Assembly (NCBI RefSeq): GCF_040706555.1
Contig: NZ_JAPDRH010000001.1
Location: 1-64,000 of the forward strand
Source of the DNA: Lentisalinibacter salinarum
GTDB lineage: Bacteria > Pseudomonadota > Gammaproteobacteria > Steroidobacterales > Woeseiaceae
DNA: 64,000 nt
Reading direction: 5' to 3'
Shown here: one piece after another, positions 1 through 8,585 of the stretch
How positions within the stretch are numbered: the first letter of the stretch is position 1
Layout: each line of letters opens with the position of its first letter
Notes under the pieces: generated by a model
Seen by the model: the letters and a program-made list of their open reading frames with translations, nothing else
The model's database searches: none
What the model was told of the DNA's origin: nothing
Program-made: the position numbers and the translations under genes

Positions 1-662
1 CGACGGTTCCCCTGACGACGGAATGGCAGAGCTACAGCTACAACCTGACGGCGGTGGCCGACATCGGCACTGCCGAGAGTCGCGTGCTGTTCGATATGGG
101 CGGTGTGACCAGCACCGTGAATATCGACGACGTCAGCCTGACCGAGGCGACCGGCGGCGGTGGCGGCGGTGGTGGCGGTGCTATCGGCGAGCTGGCTATC
201 AACGGCGGCTTTGAGACCGGCGATTTCACCGGCTGGGAGACATCCGTGAATGGCGGGACGATCACGACGACGTCCGACAGCTCGGCCGGCAGTTTCGCCG
301 CCAATCTCAATATCACCGCCGCAGGGAATCCGACACTGAAAGCGGCCAATCTGGCAGCGGGGTCCTTGACGCCTGGCCAGCAGGTCACGGTGTCCTTCGA
401 CTGGAAGGGCAGCGACGCGAATGGCGGCGTGGTTGATGTCAGGCTTTTCTCGGAGCTGAGTGGTGGCGGCGTCTCTGCGACGGAGATCATTCTCGAGGGC
501 GCCGGGTTCCCGGCGGACTGGACTACCGTTGGGCCGCTGACAATCAATACCGGGCCTGATGTCAGTGGCGGGGTCACATTGCAGTTTACGGCGATCTGCG
601 GAGCCGTTGCCGGATGCGTTTCGGACATCTACATCGACAACGTTTCCATCGTGGCCAACTGA
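1..662 (+). CDS. C-terminal part of a secreted protein with tandem carbohydrate-binding modules (5' end outside window)
   Basis: The reading frame is open from the first base to the TGA at 660-662, so only the C-terminus (about 219 residues) is visible. It holds the end of one beta-sandwich module closing with an IDDVSL strand, a linker of nine glycines, and a complete second module of about 155 residues. The second module opens with NGGFETGDFTGW and closes with YIDNVSIV, the signature of CBM4/9/16-like (CenC-type) folds. Such tandem modules commonly end secreted endo-beta-1,3-glucanases such as GH16 laminarinases. The catalytic part is off the window, so the enzyme class is inferred only from the downstream beta-glucan genes. 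The next gene starts 71 bases later on the same strand. Confidence 0.75.
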   Translation, partial: TVPLTTEWQSYSYNLTAVADIGTAESRVLFDMGGVTSTVNIDDVSLTEATGGGGGGGGGAIGELAINGGFETGDFTGWETSVNGGTITTTSDSSAGSFAANLNITAAGNPTLKAANLAAGSLTPGQQVTVSFDWKGSDANGGVVDVRLFSELSGGGVSATEIILEGAGFPADWTTVGPLTINTGPDVSGGVTLQFTAICGAVAGCVSDIYIDNVSIVAN

Positions 663-733
663 TGGCGGGGCAGGCAAAGAAAATGTATCGAGTCGACGTT
701 CATCAAGAACTCAAACATCAAAGAGTAGTCGCT

Positions 734-3700
734 ATGGCGAAATCGAGCTTCTTCAACCGTATGGCCGTCGTTGCCAGCTTGCTGGTGACCGTGCTGGTTC
801 TTGCCGCGCCCGACGTGACTCACGCCCAGGCGAATAACGTCGAGACCTACAAGGACGAGAAGGGCTGGAAGCTCAAGGTCGACGGCGAGGACTTCTACGT
901 CAAGGGCGTCGTCTGGGGCTATTCTCCCAGAGGCCAGAACTACAGCTACGGCCTGTTCAACGAATCCGACGACTTCATCCGAAAGGTGCTCGATTACGAG
1001 TTCGGCCTGATGAAGAAGATGGGCGTGAACACGATCCGCAGCTTCACGACGATCCCGCCGCGGTGGGTGGAGTACATCTACCGCGAGCACGGCATCATGA
1101 GCGTCGTCAATCCGCTGATGGGCCGCTATGGCTACACCGTCAACGGGAAATGGGTGCCATTTACGGATTACTCGGACCCGATCACGCGCGCCACGCTGAA
1201 GCGCGACATGCAGGAGTTCGTGCGCCGCTACAAAGACACCCCCGGTGTCCTGATGTTTGCGTTCGGCAACGAGAGCAACTACGGCCTGTCCTGGTCGAGT
1301 TTCGAGATCGAAAATCTGCCCGAAGGCGAGCAGAACACGGCCAAGGCGCGCTACCTGTACAGCCTGTTCGAGGAGGTGATCTCCGCCGGCAAATCCATCG
1401 CCCCGAATCACCCGTTCAGCATCGTCAACGGCGACATCCAGTACATCGACCTGATCGCCGAGCTGGTGCCGTCCCTCGACATACTGGGCAGCAACGTCTA
1501 TCGCGGCACCAGTTTTACGGATCTGTGGCAGAGAGTCGACGAGAAGCTCGACCTGCCGGTGGTCTTCTTCGAGTTCGGCAGCGATGCCTTCAATGCACGC
1601 ACGTTCCAGGAGGATCAGGTCGCGCAGGCCATGATCCTGAAGGAGCAGTGGCAGGAGATGTACCAGCAGGCCTACGGCAACGGTGGGGTCGGTAACTCGA
1701 TCGGCGGCTACATCTTCGAGTGGCGCGACGAATGGTGGAAGTACCTGCAGACCGAGAATCTCGATATCCAGGATACGAATGCCTCCTGGTCGAACCAGGC
1801 TTACCTGTTCGACTGGACGCCGGACGGCAACAACATGAACGAGGAGTGGTTCGGCATCACGGCGCTCGGTACGCCCAATGCGGAAGGCGTCTACAAGGCG
1901 GTGCCGCGCATGGCCTACGACGTCATGAAGGAAGTGTTCTCGATGGACCCGTACGAGGCTTCCAGGAGCGACATCAACCGCATGTTCGCCACCATGGACG
2001 TGGACTACTACGAGTTGCGGGGTGACGTCCGCAGGGTGAAGGCCGCAGTCGTCGAGTCCGAACGCCGGCTCAGGTTCACCGGCGGCCGCTTCGAGGCGGA
2101 GTTCGTCACCCGGGGCGAGGAACAGCCCATCGAGGAGGAAGGTGAGAACGCCCTCGAGTTCAGTGACGGCCAGATGGTATTCCTCGACTTCGCTTTCAAC
2201 CCGAACTCCAGGCTTGACGGCCAGTTCACCCTGAACGTGCTCGGCGACGTCGCCGACAAGCGGCCTCTCGAATTCACCTACGGCGACCGGGGCCTGGAAC
2301 GCGAGATCGATGTGGCTACGGAAGAGATCGAGGGCATCCCCGTGTCCCCCGTGCGCATCGACGACGGTCGGCGCATCGAGGTCTACGACTTCAGCGCGCA
2401 GTATCGCGGCGATGATTTCGATCTCGAGGCCTTCTATCACACGCCCCGGTTCCACTGGGGCTACGAGGGCGATTTCTTCGGTCTCGTCGCGGAGGCCACC
2501 GACATCGCAGGTATCGACGTCTGGGATGCCAGCGCGCCCTCGGGTGTCGAGATAAAGGGCAAGGGCACATGGGAGGGACTCACGGTCCTCGCCGGCCCCG
2601 AGGTCTACTGGGGCGCAAACCCGAAGGCCATCCTCAAGTACGACTGGAACCTCGCGGACATGGACTGGACGTTCATCCACTCCGAAGACGTGGCGCGCCG
2701 CGGCGAGTCCGTAGGCGGAGCGGGGCAGACCGAACGTCAGTCCCGGCAGACGACGATCTACACGAAGAAGGAGTTCGCGAACGGCTGGGAGCTGGAACTC
2801 GGCGGTATCATGTCCGCGACCGAGAAGGTGGGCGAGACCTTCGATCGCTATGCGGCCGGCAACGTCTTTCTGGACGAGGTCGACTGGGATGACACCCTCG
2901 GATTCAAGGCCAAGCTGACCTTCCCGCTGCTCGGCACCCGGAGTTTCGTTTCCGCGGAGCATGCCGGCATCGTTGCCGACGCCGGCCAGTATCATACGGT
3001 CTACGGCGTTTCGGATCCGAGCAACCTGCCGTATTCCGGCCTGGGCAACAAGCGGGAATACATCGCGGGCATGCAGATGTTCTTCGGCAACCTGATGGTG
3101 TTTCCGCGGGTCCTGTATCGCGACAATCTGGTCCACGCCAATCCGCTCGTAGAGCCGGAGATCGTCGACGGCATCCTCTCCCCCGGTACCAACCCGCGTA
3201 ACCGGGATGCGGATCCGTTTGCGGTCCTCGGCAATCGGGAAGCGCGCTCCGGCGAGATCTACTTCACCTGGGATCCGACCGGAGCGACGCCCTACTACGA
3301 CTGGGACAACGAGTGGCGGGAAGATGCGCCGTTCGCCATCGACTTCGGCGGTACCTACACCGAGTTTCCGACCCCGACCGATTCCTACCGCTTCTTCTTC
3401 GCGCCCACGGAGTCCAACGCGGCGTTCGGCGAGGGCCTGCCCGCCGAGGACGTCTGGACGCTCTCGAGCCGGGTGACGATCAACACGCCGAACCGGACCC
3501 GCTACATCGTCAAGGGCATCCGGGGCTTTCAGCAGTCGACCGGCAGCCCGACCGGCGGTACCCGGGACTTCTGGGAACTGCACGGCAAGGTCATCTGGGG
3601 CGGCCGCCACATCCTGTCCGGCTACTTCATGAAGGACCGCTGGGGCCCGTACGACTTCTACCGGCAGTTCAACATCACGTTCCCGGAGCAGGCGAAGCTG

Positions 3701-3886
3701 GATTACTCTTACCTGCTGGGATCGGGATTCGGTGCGATCGCGGACCGGCAGTCCGAAGACCATGCGACGAAGATCGGCGTCCGTGCCCTGTACCGCGCCT
3801 TCGACGAGAACTCGGAGGCCGAGGAAGAGTTCCCGGGCAGCGACTACATCTTCAGCGTCAACGTCTACTTCATCTATCAGTTCTAG
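734..3886 (+). CDS. Secreted clan GH-A glycosidase fused to a C-terminal outer-membrane beta-barrel-like domain
   Basis: This 1,050-residue protein begins with a signal peptide (hydrophobic stretch about residues 10-30, cleavage near THAQA). Residues about 35-440 form a GH2/GH5-type (beta/alpha)8 barrel: AFGNES supplies the acid/base E180 and VVFFEFGSD the likely nucleophile E280, the clan GH-A arrangement. Residues about 470-1050 look different: alternating polar/hydrophobic strands rich in Tyr and Trp, acidic loops, and a terminal phenylalanine after YFIYQ, as in outer-membrane barrels recognised by BamA. I chose the ATG at 734 because the frame open upstream encodes no signal peptide. It sits between CBM modules and another GH-A enzyme, so a beta-glucan is the likely substrate. 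The GH family is uncertain and the barrel is inferred by eye. Confidence 0.75.
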   Translation: MAKSSFFNRMAVVASLLVTVLVLAAPDVTHAQANNVETYKDEKGWKLKVDGEDFYVKGVVWGYSPRGQNYSYGLFNESDDFIRKVLDYEFGLMKKMGVNTIRSFTTIPPRWVEYIYREHGIMSVVNPLMGRYGYTVNGKWVPFTDYSDPITRATLKRDMQEFVRRYKDTPGVLMFAFGNESNYGLSWSSFEIENLPEGEQNTAKARYLYSLFEEVISAGKSIAPNHPFSIVNGDIQYIDLIAELVPSLDILGSNVYRGTSFTDLWQRVDEKLDLPVVFFEFGSDAFNARTFQEDQVAQAMILKEQWQEMYQQAYGNGGVGNSIGGYIFEWRDEWWKYLQTENLDIQDTNASWSNQAYLFDWTPDGNNMNEEWFGITALGTPNAEGVYKAVPRMAYDVMKEVFSMDPYEASRSDINRMFATMDVDYYELRGDVRRVKAAVVESERRLRFTGGRFEAEFVTRGEEQPIEEEGENALEFSDGQMVFLDFAFNPNSRLDGQFTLNVLGDVADKRPLEFTYGDRGLEREIDVATEEIEGIPVSPVRIDDGRRIEVYDFSAQYRGDDFDLEAFYHTPRFHWGYEGDFFGLVAEATDIAGIDVWDASAPSGVEIKGKGTWEGLTVLAGPEVYWGANPKAILKYDWNLADMDWTFIHSEDVARRGESVGGAGQTERQSRQTTIYTKKEFANGWELELGGIMSATEKVGETFDRYAAGNVFLDEVDWDDTLGFKAKLTFPLLGTRSFVSAEHAGIVADAGQYHTVYGVSDPSNLPYSGLGNKREYIAGMQMFFGNLMVFPRVLYRDNLVHANPLVEPEIVDGILSPGTNPRNRDADPFAVLGNREARSGEIYFTWDPTGATPYYDWDNEWREDAPFAIDFGGTYTEFPTPTDSYRFFFAPTESNAAFGEGLPAEDVWTLSSRVTINTPNRTRYIVKGIRGFQQSTGSPTGGTRDFWELHGKVIWGGRHILSGYFMKDRWGPYDFYRQFNITFPEQAKLDYSYLLGSGFGAIADRQSEDHATKIGVRALYRAFDENSEAEEEFPGSDYIFSVNVYFIYQF

Positions 3887-3918
3887 CGAAGTGCATGCAC
3901 AGCCGAGGTAATATTGGA

Positions 3919-4674
3919 ATGAGTGAGCTGAATCGACAAACTGCCAGGCCGGCTCGCGGCAAGCACCTGCTCCTTGCGCTGCTCGGTACGGCGGCGCTGG
4001 TCTCTGCCGGCTGCAACAGCGAGCGTGACGACGGCGATGGCGAGCTGATCAATACTATTGTCTTGCCGACGGACGTGGTCCTGGACCTCTATTGCGAGGA
4101 CGTCGGTGTCCATCCGGAGACCTGTGTCCTGAATGACCCGGCGAATCCGTTCGCGACGACGACCATCATCGAGTTCGACGTCAACAATCCCGAGGCCGCC
4201 AACAAGTTCGAGTTGTTCAACTCGTTGCCCTTGGGGCCATCGGGTGCGAAGGCGCGCTTCTATTTCTGGGCTACCGCGCTGGCGCAGCGCCCGTCCGGCG
4301 AGAACCAGTTCTACACCGCGCTGGCATTGCACGAGTTGTTCGATGCGAACAGCAACTCGCTCGCACAGGACGAGCTGGTTCGCGAGCAGGCGCTCAAGGC
4401 CTATCGCTCCCTGCTGGACAATTTCTTCGGTTCGGTCACGGTGTTCGAGTGTTGCCCGGGCGCGAGTCCGGACGGCGAGCCCGTGCCGTTCTCGATACCG
4501 CTCAACGAACTCGCGGCGGACGCCCTGTACCGCACCGATGCCACGGGGTTCCGGCGTCTGGTCCCGGGCGATCCTATCCTCGTGCTCGAGCTGCTGCTGG
4601 ATTGGGGCTATTCGTATCAGCCTGCCACGCCGCCCAACTTCGACAACGGGGTCGTGTCAGTCAACGAGGGCTGA
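3919..4674 (+). CDS. Lipoprotein of unknown function in the beta-glucan locus
   Basis: A 251-residue protein with a lipoprotein signal: a basic start, the hydrophobic stretch LLLALLGTAALVSA and lipobox VSAGC, with the lipidated cysteine near residue 32. The +2 residue is Asn rather than Asp, so export to the outer membrane is likely. The mature part is mostly helical, with a few cysteines (YCEDVG, PETCVL, ECCPG) and no motif I recognise. It lies 32 bases downstream of the glycosidase-barrel gene and 12 bases before the next glycosidase on the same strand. That suggests co-transcription and perhaps a surface glycan-binding or anchoring role; this is inference from position only. The start is the ATG at 3919. 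Confidence 0.7.
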   Translation: MSELNRQTARPARGKHLLLALLGTAALVSAGCNSERDDGDGELINTIVLPTDVVLDLYCEDVGVHPETCVLNDPANPFATTTIIEFDVNNPEAANKFELFNSLPLGPSGAKARFYFWATALAQRPSGENQFYTALALHELFDANSNSLAQDELVREQALKAYRSLLDNFFGSVTVFECCPGASPDGEPVPFSIPLNELAADALYRTDATGFRRLVPGDPILVLELLLDWGYSYQPATPPNFDNGVVSVNEG

Positions 4675-4686
4675 CCGGGGCGCGAG

Positions 4687-6471
4687 GTGCGCGGAAGACT
4701 CCTCCTAAAGGCCCTGCTGATCGCGGGGCCTTTTCTTTTCTGGAAGCCCGTCATGGCCGAAGCCGTTCCCGTCGAATTACGCCGGACCGAGCAGGGCTGG
4801 GAGCTGCTTCGCGGCGGCGAGCCGTATTTCATCCGCGGCGCCGGCGGCAACCACTCGCTGGAGCTGCTGGCGGCGGCCGGCGCCAATTCGGTGCGCACCT
4901 GGGGTGCCGAGGATCTCGAGCCCCTGCTCGACGAGGCGGACGCTCTCGGCCTCACCGTGACCGTCGGCATCTGGCTGGGCCACGAGCGCCACGGCTTCGA
5001 CTACGGCGACCCGGAGCAGGTGGCCGGGCAGCGTGAGCGTGTGCGCGAGGCCGTGCTCCGCTACAAGGACCATCCGGCCGTCCTGCTCTGGGGGCTGGGC
5101 AACGAGATGGAAGGCTTCGACGAGGGCGACAATCCGGCTGTCTGGGCGGCCGTGAACGACGTCGCCGCCATGGTCAAGCGGCTGGACCCTCACCATCCGA
5201 CCATGACGGTTACCACGTTCGTCCACGGCGAGCGTATCGAATGGGTCCACCACCGCAGCCCCGCCATCGACATTCATGGCGTCAATGCCTACGGCGGCGC
5301 GCCGCTGGTGCCGGGGCGGCTGCGCGAGGGCGGCGCGACGAAGCCCTTCATACTGACCGAGTTCGGCCCGGTCGGCCCGTGGGAGATGCCCACCACCGAA
5401 TGGGGCGCTCCACTGGAGCAGACGAGTGCCGAGAAGGCAGTGAGCTACCGCGAGAGCTGGGAGCGGGGCATCGCGGCGGCTCCCGGACTGGCGGTGGGCG
5501 GCTATGCCTTCCTGTGGGGCCACAAGATGGAGGCCACCGGCACCTGGTTCGGCATGTTCCTGGAGGACGGCGCGAAGACGGCCGCCGTGGACGTCATGAC
5601 CCAAATCTGGTCCGGCGAGCTGCCGGACGGCCTTGCCCCGCGGGCTGCCCCGCTGGAGGTCGCAGGTGTCACCCGCGTGAAACCGGGTGCTACGGTCGAG
5701 GTCCGCGCATCCGTCGAGGATCCGGAAGGCGGGGAGATCCGGGCGCGCTGGGAGCTGCGCCCCGATTCGTCCGACTACCTGACCGGTGGCGATTTCCGGC
5801 CTGACATGCCGGCGGTCGAAGGCGCCATCGAGGAAGGGGACGTGGATGGTGCGAGCGTGCGCATGCCCGAACAGCCGGGACCCTATCGCCTGTTTCTGTA
5901 TGCCTACGACGAGGCCGGCCATGCGGCAACGGCAAACGTTCCGCTGCTCGTGGAGGGCGCGACGCGCACGTCGCTGCCGTTCCCGGTGTACGAGGACGGT
6001 CTGGAGGGTATGCCCTGGGTACCGTCCGGCTGGATGGGCGATATCGATGACCTGACGCTCGACGGCCGGCACGCCGACGAGGTCCGCGAGGGTGCACACA
6101 GCATCCGCCTGCGCTTCGAGAAGCCGTTCGGCTGGGTGGGCGTCGCCTGGCAGGACCCGCCGAACAACTGGGGTGATCAGGAAGGCGGCTACGATCTCCG
6201 CGGCGCCGGGGAGCTGGAACTCTGGGCACGGGGAGAGTACGGCGGGGAGAGAGTGAGCTTCGGCGTCGGGCTGCTGGAGGAGGACAAGGCGTACCCCGAC
6301 TCGGCCATTCGCAAGGTGGACGACATCGTGCTGACCCGGGAGTGGCGTCGCTACACGGTGCCGCTGAAAGGAGCGGACCTCTCGAGCATCAAGACGGGAT
6401 TCGTGGTGACGCTGGTCGGGCGGGCTACGCCGGTAACGGTCTACCTCGACGGCATCCGCTACGTCCGTTGA
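4687..6471 (+). CDS. Exported clan GH-A glycosidase (TIM barrel) with C-terminal beta-sandwich domains
   Basis: A 594-residue protein starting with GTG. Residues 1-25 read as a signal peptide (MRGR, hydrophobic core LLLKALLIAGPFLF, cleavage near MAEA). Residues about 28-320 form a GH2/GH5-like TIM barrel with LGNEME (acid/base E140) and FILTEFGP (nucleophile E225). Residues about 325-420 look like an Ig/Fn3-type domain. Residues about 425-594 look like a CBM11-type jelly roll ending in VYLDGIRYVR. Such proteins accompany beta-1,3-glucan enzymes, so glucan hydrolysis or transglycosylation is likely, but the exact family is uncertain. The alternative start ATG 4753 would remove the signal peptide. 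That choice matters because a terminator-like hairpin lies inside the signal-peptide codons. The gene ends 12 bases from the convergent lacI-type gene. Confidence 0.75.
   Translation: MRGRLLLKALLIAGPFLFWKPVMAEAVPVELRRTEQGWELLRGGEPYFIRGAGGNHSLELLAAAGANSVRTWGAEDLEPLLDEADALGLTVTVGIWLGHERHGFDYGDPEQVAGQRERVREAVLRYKDHPAVLLWGLGNEMEGFDEGDNPAVWAAVNDVAAMVKRLDPHHPTMTVTTFVHGERIEWVHHRSPAIDIHGVNAYGGAPLVPGRLREGGATKPFILTEFGPVGPWEMPTTEWGAPLEQTSAEKAVSYRESWERGIAAAPGLAVGGYAFLWGHKMEATGTWFGMFLEDGAKTAAVDVMTQIWSGELPDGLAPRAAPLEVAGVTRVKPGATVEVRASVEDPEGGEIRARWELRPDSSDYLTGGDFRPDMPAVEGAIEEGDVDGASVRMPEQPGPYRLFLYAYDEAGHAATANVPLLVEGATRTSLPFPVYEDGLEGMPWVPSGWMGDIDDLTLDGRHADEVREGAHSIRLRFEKPFGWVGVAWQDPPNNWGDQEGGYDLRGAGELELWARGEYGGERVSFGVGLLEEDKAYPDSAIRKVDDIVLTREWRRYTVPLKGADLSSIKTGFVVTLVGRATPVTVYLDGIRYVR
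4707..4740 (+). terminator. Terminator-like hairpin inside the signal-peptide codons of the downstream glycosidase
   Basis: AAAGGCCC (4707-4714) pairs perfectly with GGGCCTTT (4726-4733) across an 11-nt loop, and is followed by a T-rich run to 4740. It begins 33 bases after the lipoprotein stop codon, where an operon terminator would be expected, yet it lies within codons 7-18 of the GTG-initiated glycosidase. Either the glycosidase starts downstream, or the hairpin attenuates read-through. Confidence 0.55.
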
Positions 6472-6483
6472 CGTCGCCCGGGA

Positions 6484-7536
6484 CTACCCCGAGGCCGACG
6501 CTCGCGACGGCGCCGGGCCGGTCGACTCGCGGATCTGCAGCGTCGAGGGGATGACCGTGGTCTCCGGATCGGGTTCCGGCTTGCCGAAACGGTTGATCAA
6601 CTCGAGGGCGGCCTGCTCCGCCATCTTGGCCAACGGCTGGCGGATCGTCGTCAGCGCGGGATAGACCAGCCGGGCGAGCGCGCTGTCGTCGAAGCCCGCC
6701 ACCGACAGCCTTCCGGGGACGTCGAGCCCCAGCCGGTAGGCCACGCGAATGACGCCCGCCGCCATGTCGTCATTGGCCGCGAAGATCGCGGTGGGCGGAT
6801 CCTCGAGCGCCAGGAGCTGCTCCGCCGAAACCTCTCCCGATTCGATCGAATTGTCGCCCTGCATGATCAGCTCTTCGGCGTATTCCAGACCGCTCCGGGC
6901 GAGGCCGTCCCGGTACCCCGGCAATCTTCTGGCCACCGCCTTGTGGCGGCGGTCGCCGGCGATGAAAGCGATCCTCCGGTGTCCCAGCGAGGCGAGATAG
7001 CGGGTCATCTCCGCGCTGATCTCCCGGTCGTCGGTGGCGATGCAGAATTCGTCGTGGCTGCGGCTGCCCGGTGAGAGACGCACGAAGCGGCTGCCCGTGG
7101 CGGCGATCGCAGCGACGATGCGCGGCATGTTGGACAGCGGTGCCGCCAGCACGACGCCGTCGGGCTGGGTCTGCTCGATGAGCGAGCCGAGTTCTTTGCG
7201 CACGTCCTTGCGCCGGAGGTCGCAGGGATGGATCAGCAGCTCGTAATGGGCGGTCCGGCAGGCACGCAACGCCCCCTCCTGCAGCCGGATGACATAGCCC
7301 GCACTGGGAGCCTCGTAGGCGGCGGGGTCGTCATAAACCAGCACGATCAGCCTGGAGCGCTGGCTGGCGAGGCTGCGAGCCGAGAGGTTGGGACGGTAGT
7401 TGAGCTGCTCGATCGCCCGGTCGACCCTGTCGCGGGTCGACTGGCGGACGTTGGGTTCGCGGTTGACGACCCGCGATACCGTCTTGATGGAGACGCCGGC
7501 CAGTTCGGCGACGTCGTCGATGGTGGCTCTCGGCAT
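6484..7536 (-). CDS. LacI-family transcriptional regulator of the beta-glucan operon
   Basis: A 350-residue protein of typical LacI/GalR length. Residues 4-27 (TIDDVAELAGVSIKTVSRVV) are the helix-turn-helix, followed by the hinge region (NYRPNLSARSLAS) and a periplasmic-binding-protein-like sensor domain with PDGVVLAAP, FIAGD and the family motif VAGFDDS. It is the last gene of a minus-strand group that includes two GH17 enzymes and a glucan phosphorylase, so it probably binds a beta-1,3-gluco-oligosaccharide and controls this locus. A perfect palindrome of LacI-operator type lies in the promoter upstream of the first gene of the group. The start ATG at 7536 gives the canonical MPRATIDD N-terminus; the frame stays open upstream but encodes no LacI sequence there. 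Confidence 0.92.
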   Translation of the reverse strand: MPRATIDDVAELAGVSIKTVSRVVNREPNVRQSTRDRVDRAIEQLNYRPNLSARSLASQRSRLIVLVYDDPAAYEAPSAGYVIRLQEGALRACRTAHYELLIHPCDLRRKDVRKELGSLIEQTQPDGVVLAAPLSNMPRIVAAIAATGSRFVRLSPGSRSHDEFCIATDDREISAEMTRYLASLGHRRIAFIAGDRRHKAVARRLPGYRDGLARSGLEYAEELIMQGDNSIESGEVSAEQLLALEDPPTAIFAANDDMAAGVIRVAYRLGLDVPGRLSVAGFDDSALARLVYPALTTIRQPLAKMAEQAALELINRFGKPEPDPETTVIPSTLQIRESTGPAPSRASASG

Positions 7537-7583
7537 CAGGTTGTCGCGGCTCCCGTTGTCGGCCGGCAGTGCGGGTGGGCCGG

Positions 7584-8585
7584 TCAGCGGCCGACGGCCC
7601 TGCCGACGTCTCCGCCGGCGTCGGGGACCAGGTCGGCGAACTGCGTCTGCATGACCAGTTTCGGCGTCCGCTCGACGGTGAACAGGCCCCAGTGCTTCTC
7701 CGGCTCCAGCGGATCCGGGGAGCCCTTCCACGGCTCGTCGAAGGCCTCGAAGACGAAGGCCAGGATCTCCTCCTCGGTGGTCCATTCGACCAGCTGCTCG
7801 TAGTAGCTGGCCTGCAGTTCCTCGGAGGCGTTGTGCGGCTCGATGCCCCGTCCGTTGGCCGCCGTCGGCCAGCCGGCCTCGGTGATCACCACCGGCTTGC
7901 CGGGATAATGATCGGCCACGGAATGGTAGTTCTGTTTCGTGTATTCCAGAGCGTCGTGGATGGAGCGGTACTCCCAGGCGGGATAGGTATGCACGGCGAT
8001 GAAGTCCAGGGCCTCCGCCAGCGGCTCGAGCTTGTACGTCCACGGCACGTAGTTCTCGCAGAACGTCACAGGCTGCTCGATGCGGCTGCCCACGGTCGTG
8101 GCGTACTCGACCAGGCGGTCGACCGGCACCATGTGGTCGGTCCATTCGACGCTGGCCTCGTTGCCGACCGACACCGCGAGGACGCTGTCGCGATACTCCC
8201 TGGACAGCGCGACCAGCCGCTCCAGTTCCTGCTCGTTGCCGCGGCGATTGGCGGCGAGCGTCTGGTCGTCGAACTCGGCCCCCCACGGGCAATGGGGATT
8301 GCTCATCTCCGCCGCCATGTCGAGGCCGAGCATGACGTGGAAGTCTAGGCCCTCGTCCCGGATGACCTGCAGCACGGTCTCCGCGTGAGGGCTGCAGTCG
8401 TAGAGGCGGAGGAATCTCCAGTTACGCTGCAGTATCAGCAGATCCTCGCGGATCTGCTCGTAGGACGGATAGACCCGCTCTATCGGGCTCTGGCCCTCGC
8501 GGTAGCCGGAATAGCAGATCGCATTGCCGTGGGCCAGCCGTTGTCCCGACGGGTCGGCCATGAGGATTTTCAGTCTGTCAAACAT
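7584..8585 (-). CDS. GH17-family beta-1,3-glucanase-like enzyme, cytoplasmic
   Basis: A 333-residue GH17-type TIM barrel. SVGNEA carries the acid/base (E143) and VVITEAGWPT the nucleophile (E236); the FEAFDEPWKG motif near the end is also typical of bacterial GH17. There is no signal peptide (start MFDRLKILMADPSG), so it should act in the cytoplasm on imported beta-1,3-gluco-oligosaccharides by hydrolysis or transglycosylation. Its ATG overlaps the end of the preceding GH17 gene by 8 bases, so the two are probably translationally coupled. The two GH17 proteins are clearly diverged, which suggests different size or linkage preference rather than recent duplication. Confidence 0.88.
   Translation of the reverse strand: MFDRLKILMADPSGQRLAHGNAICYSGYREGQSPIERVYPSYEQIREDLLILQRNWRFLRLYDCSPHAETVLQVIRDEGLDFHVMLGLDMAAEMSNPHCPWGAEFDDQTLAANRRGNEQELERLVALSREYRDSVLAVSVGNEASVEWTDHMVPVDRLVEYATTVGSRIEQPVTFCENYVPWTYKLEPLAEALDFIAVHTYPAWEYRSIHDALEYTKQNYHSVADHYPGKPVVITEAGWPTAANGRGIEPHNASEELQASYYEQLVEWTTEEEILAFVFEAFDEPWKGSPDPLEPEKHWGLFTVERTPKLVMQTQFADLVPDAGGDVGRAVGR

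Noticed and set aside
158..180. GGCGGT-type simple repeat
   Set aside because: It encodes the polyglycine linker between two carbohydrate-binding modules, not a separate repeat element.
662..733. Search for a second LacI operator before the glycosidase-barrel gene
   Set aside because: No palindrome resembling TGACAGCGCTGTCA is present; the + strand genes may be controlled from a promoter outside the window.
629..3763. Very long open frame on the strand opposite the glycosidase-barrel gene; similar cases at 35942-38842 and 55301-58423
   Set aside because: They mirror strongly supported genes codon for codon, have no signal peptides or motifs, and are the expected by-product of high GC at third codon positions.
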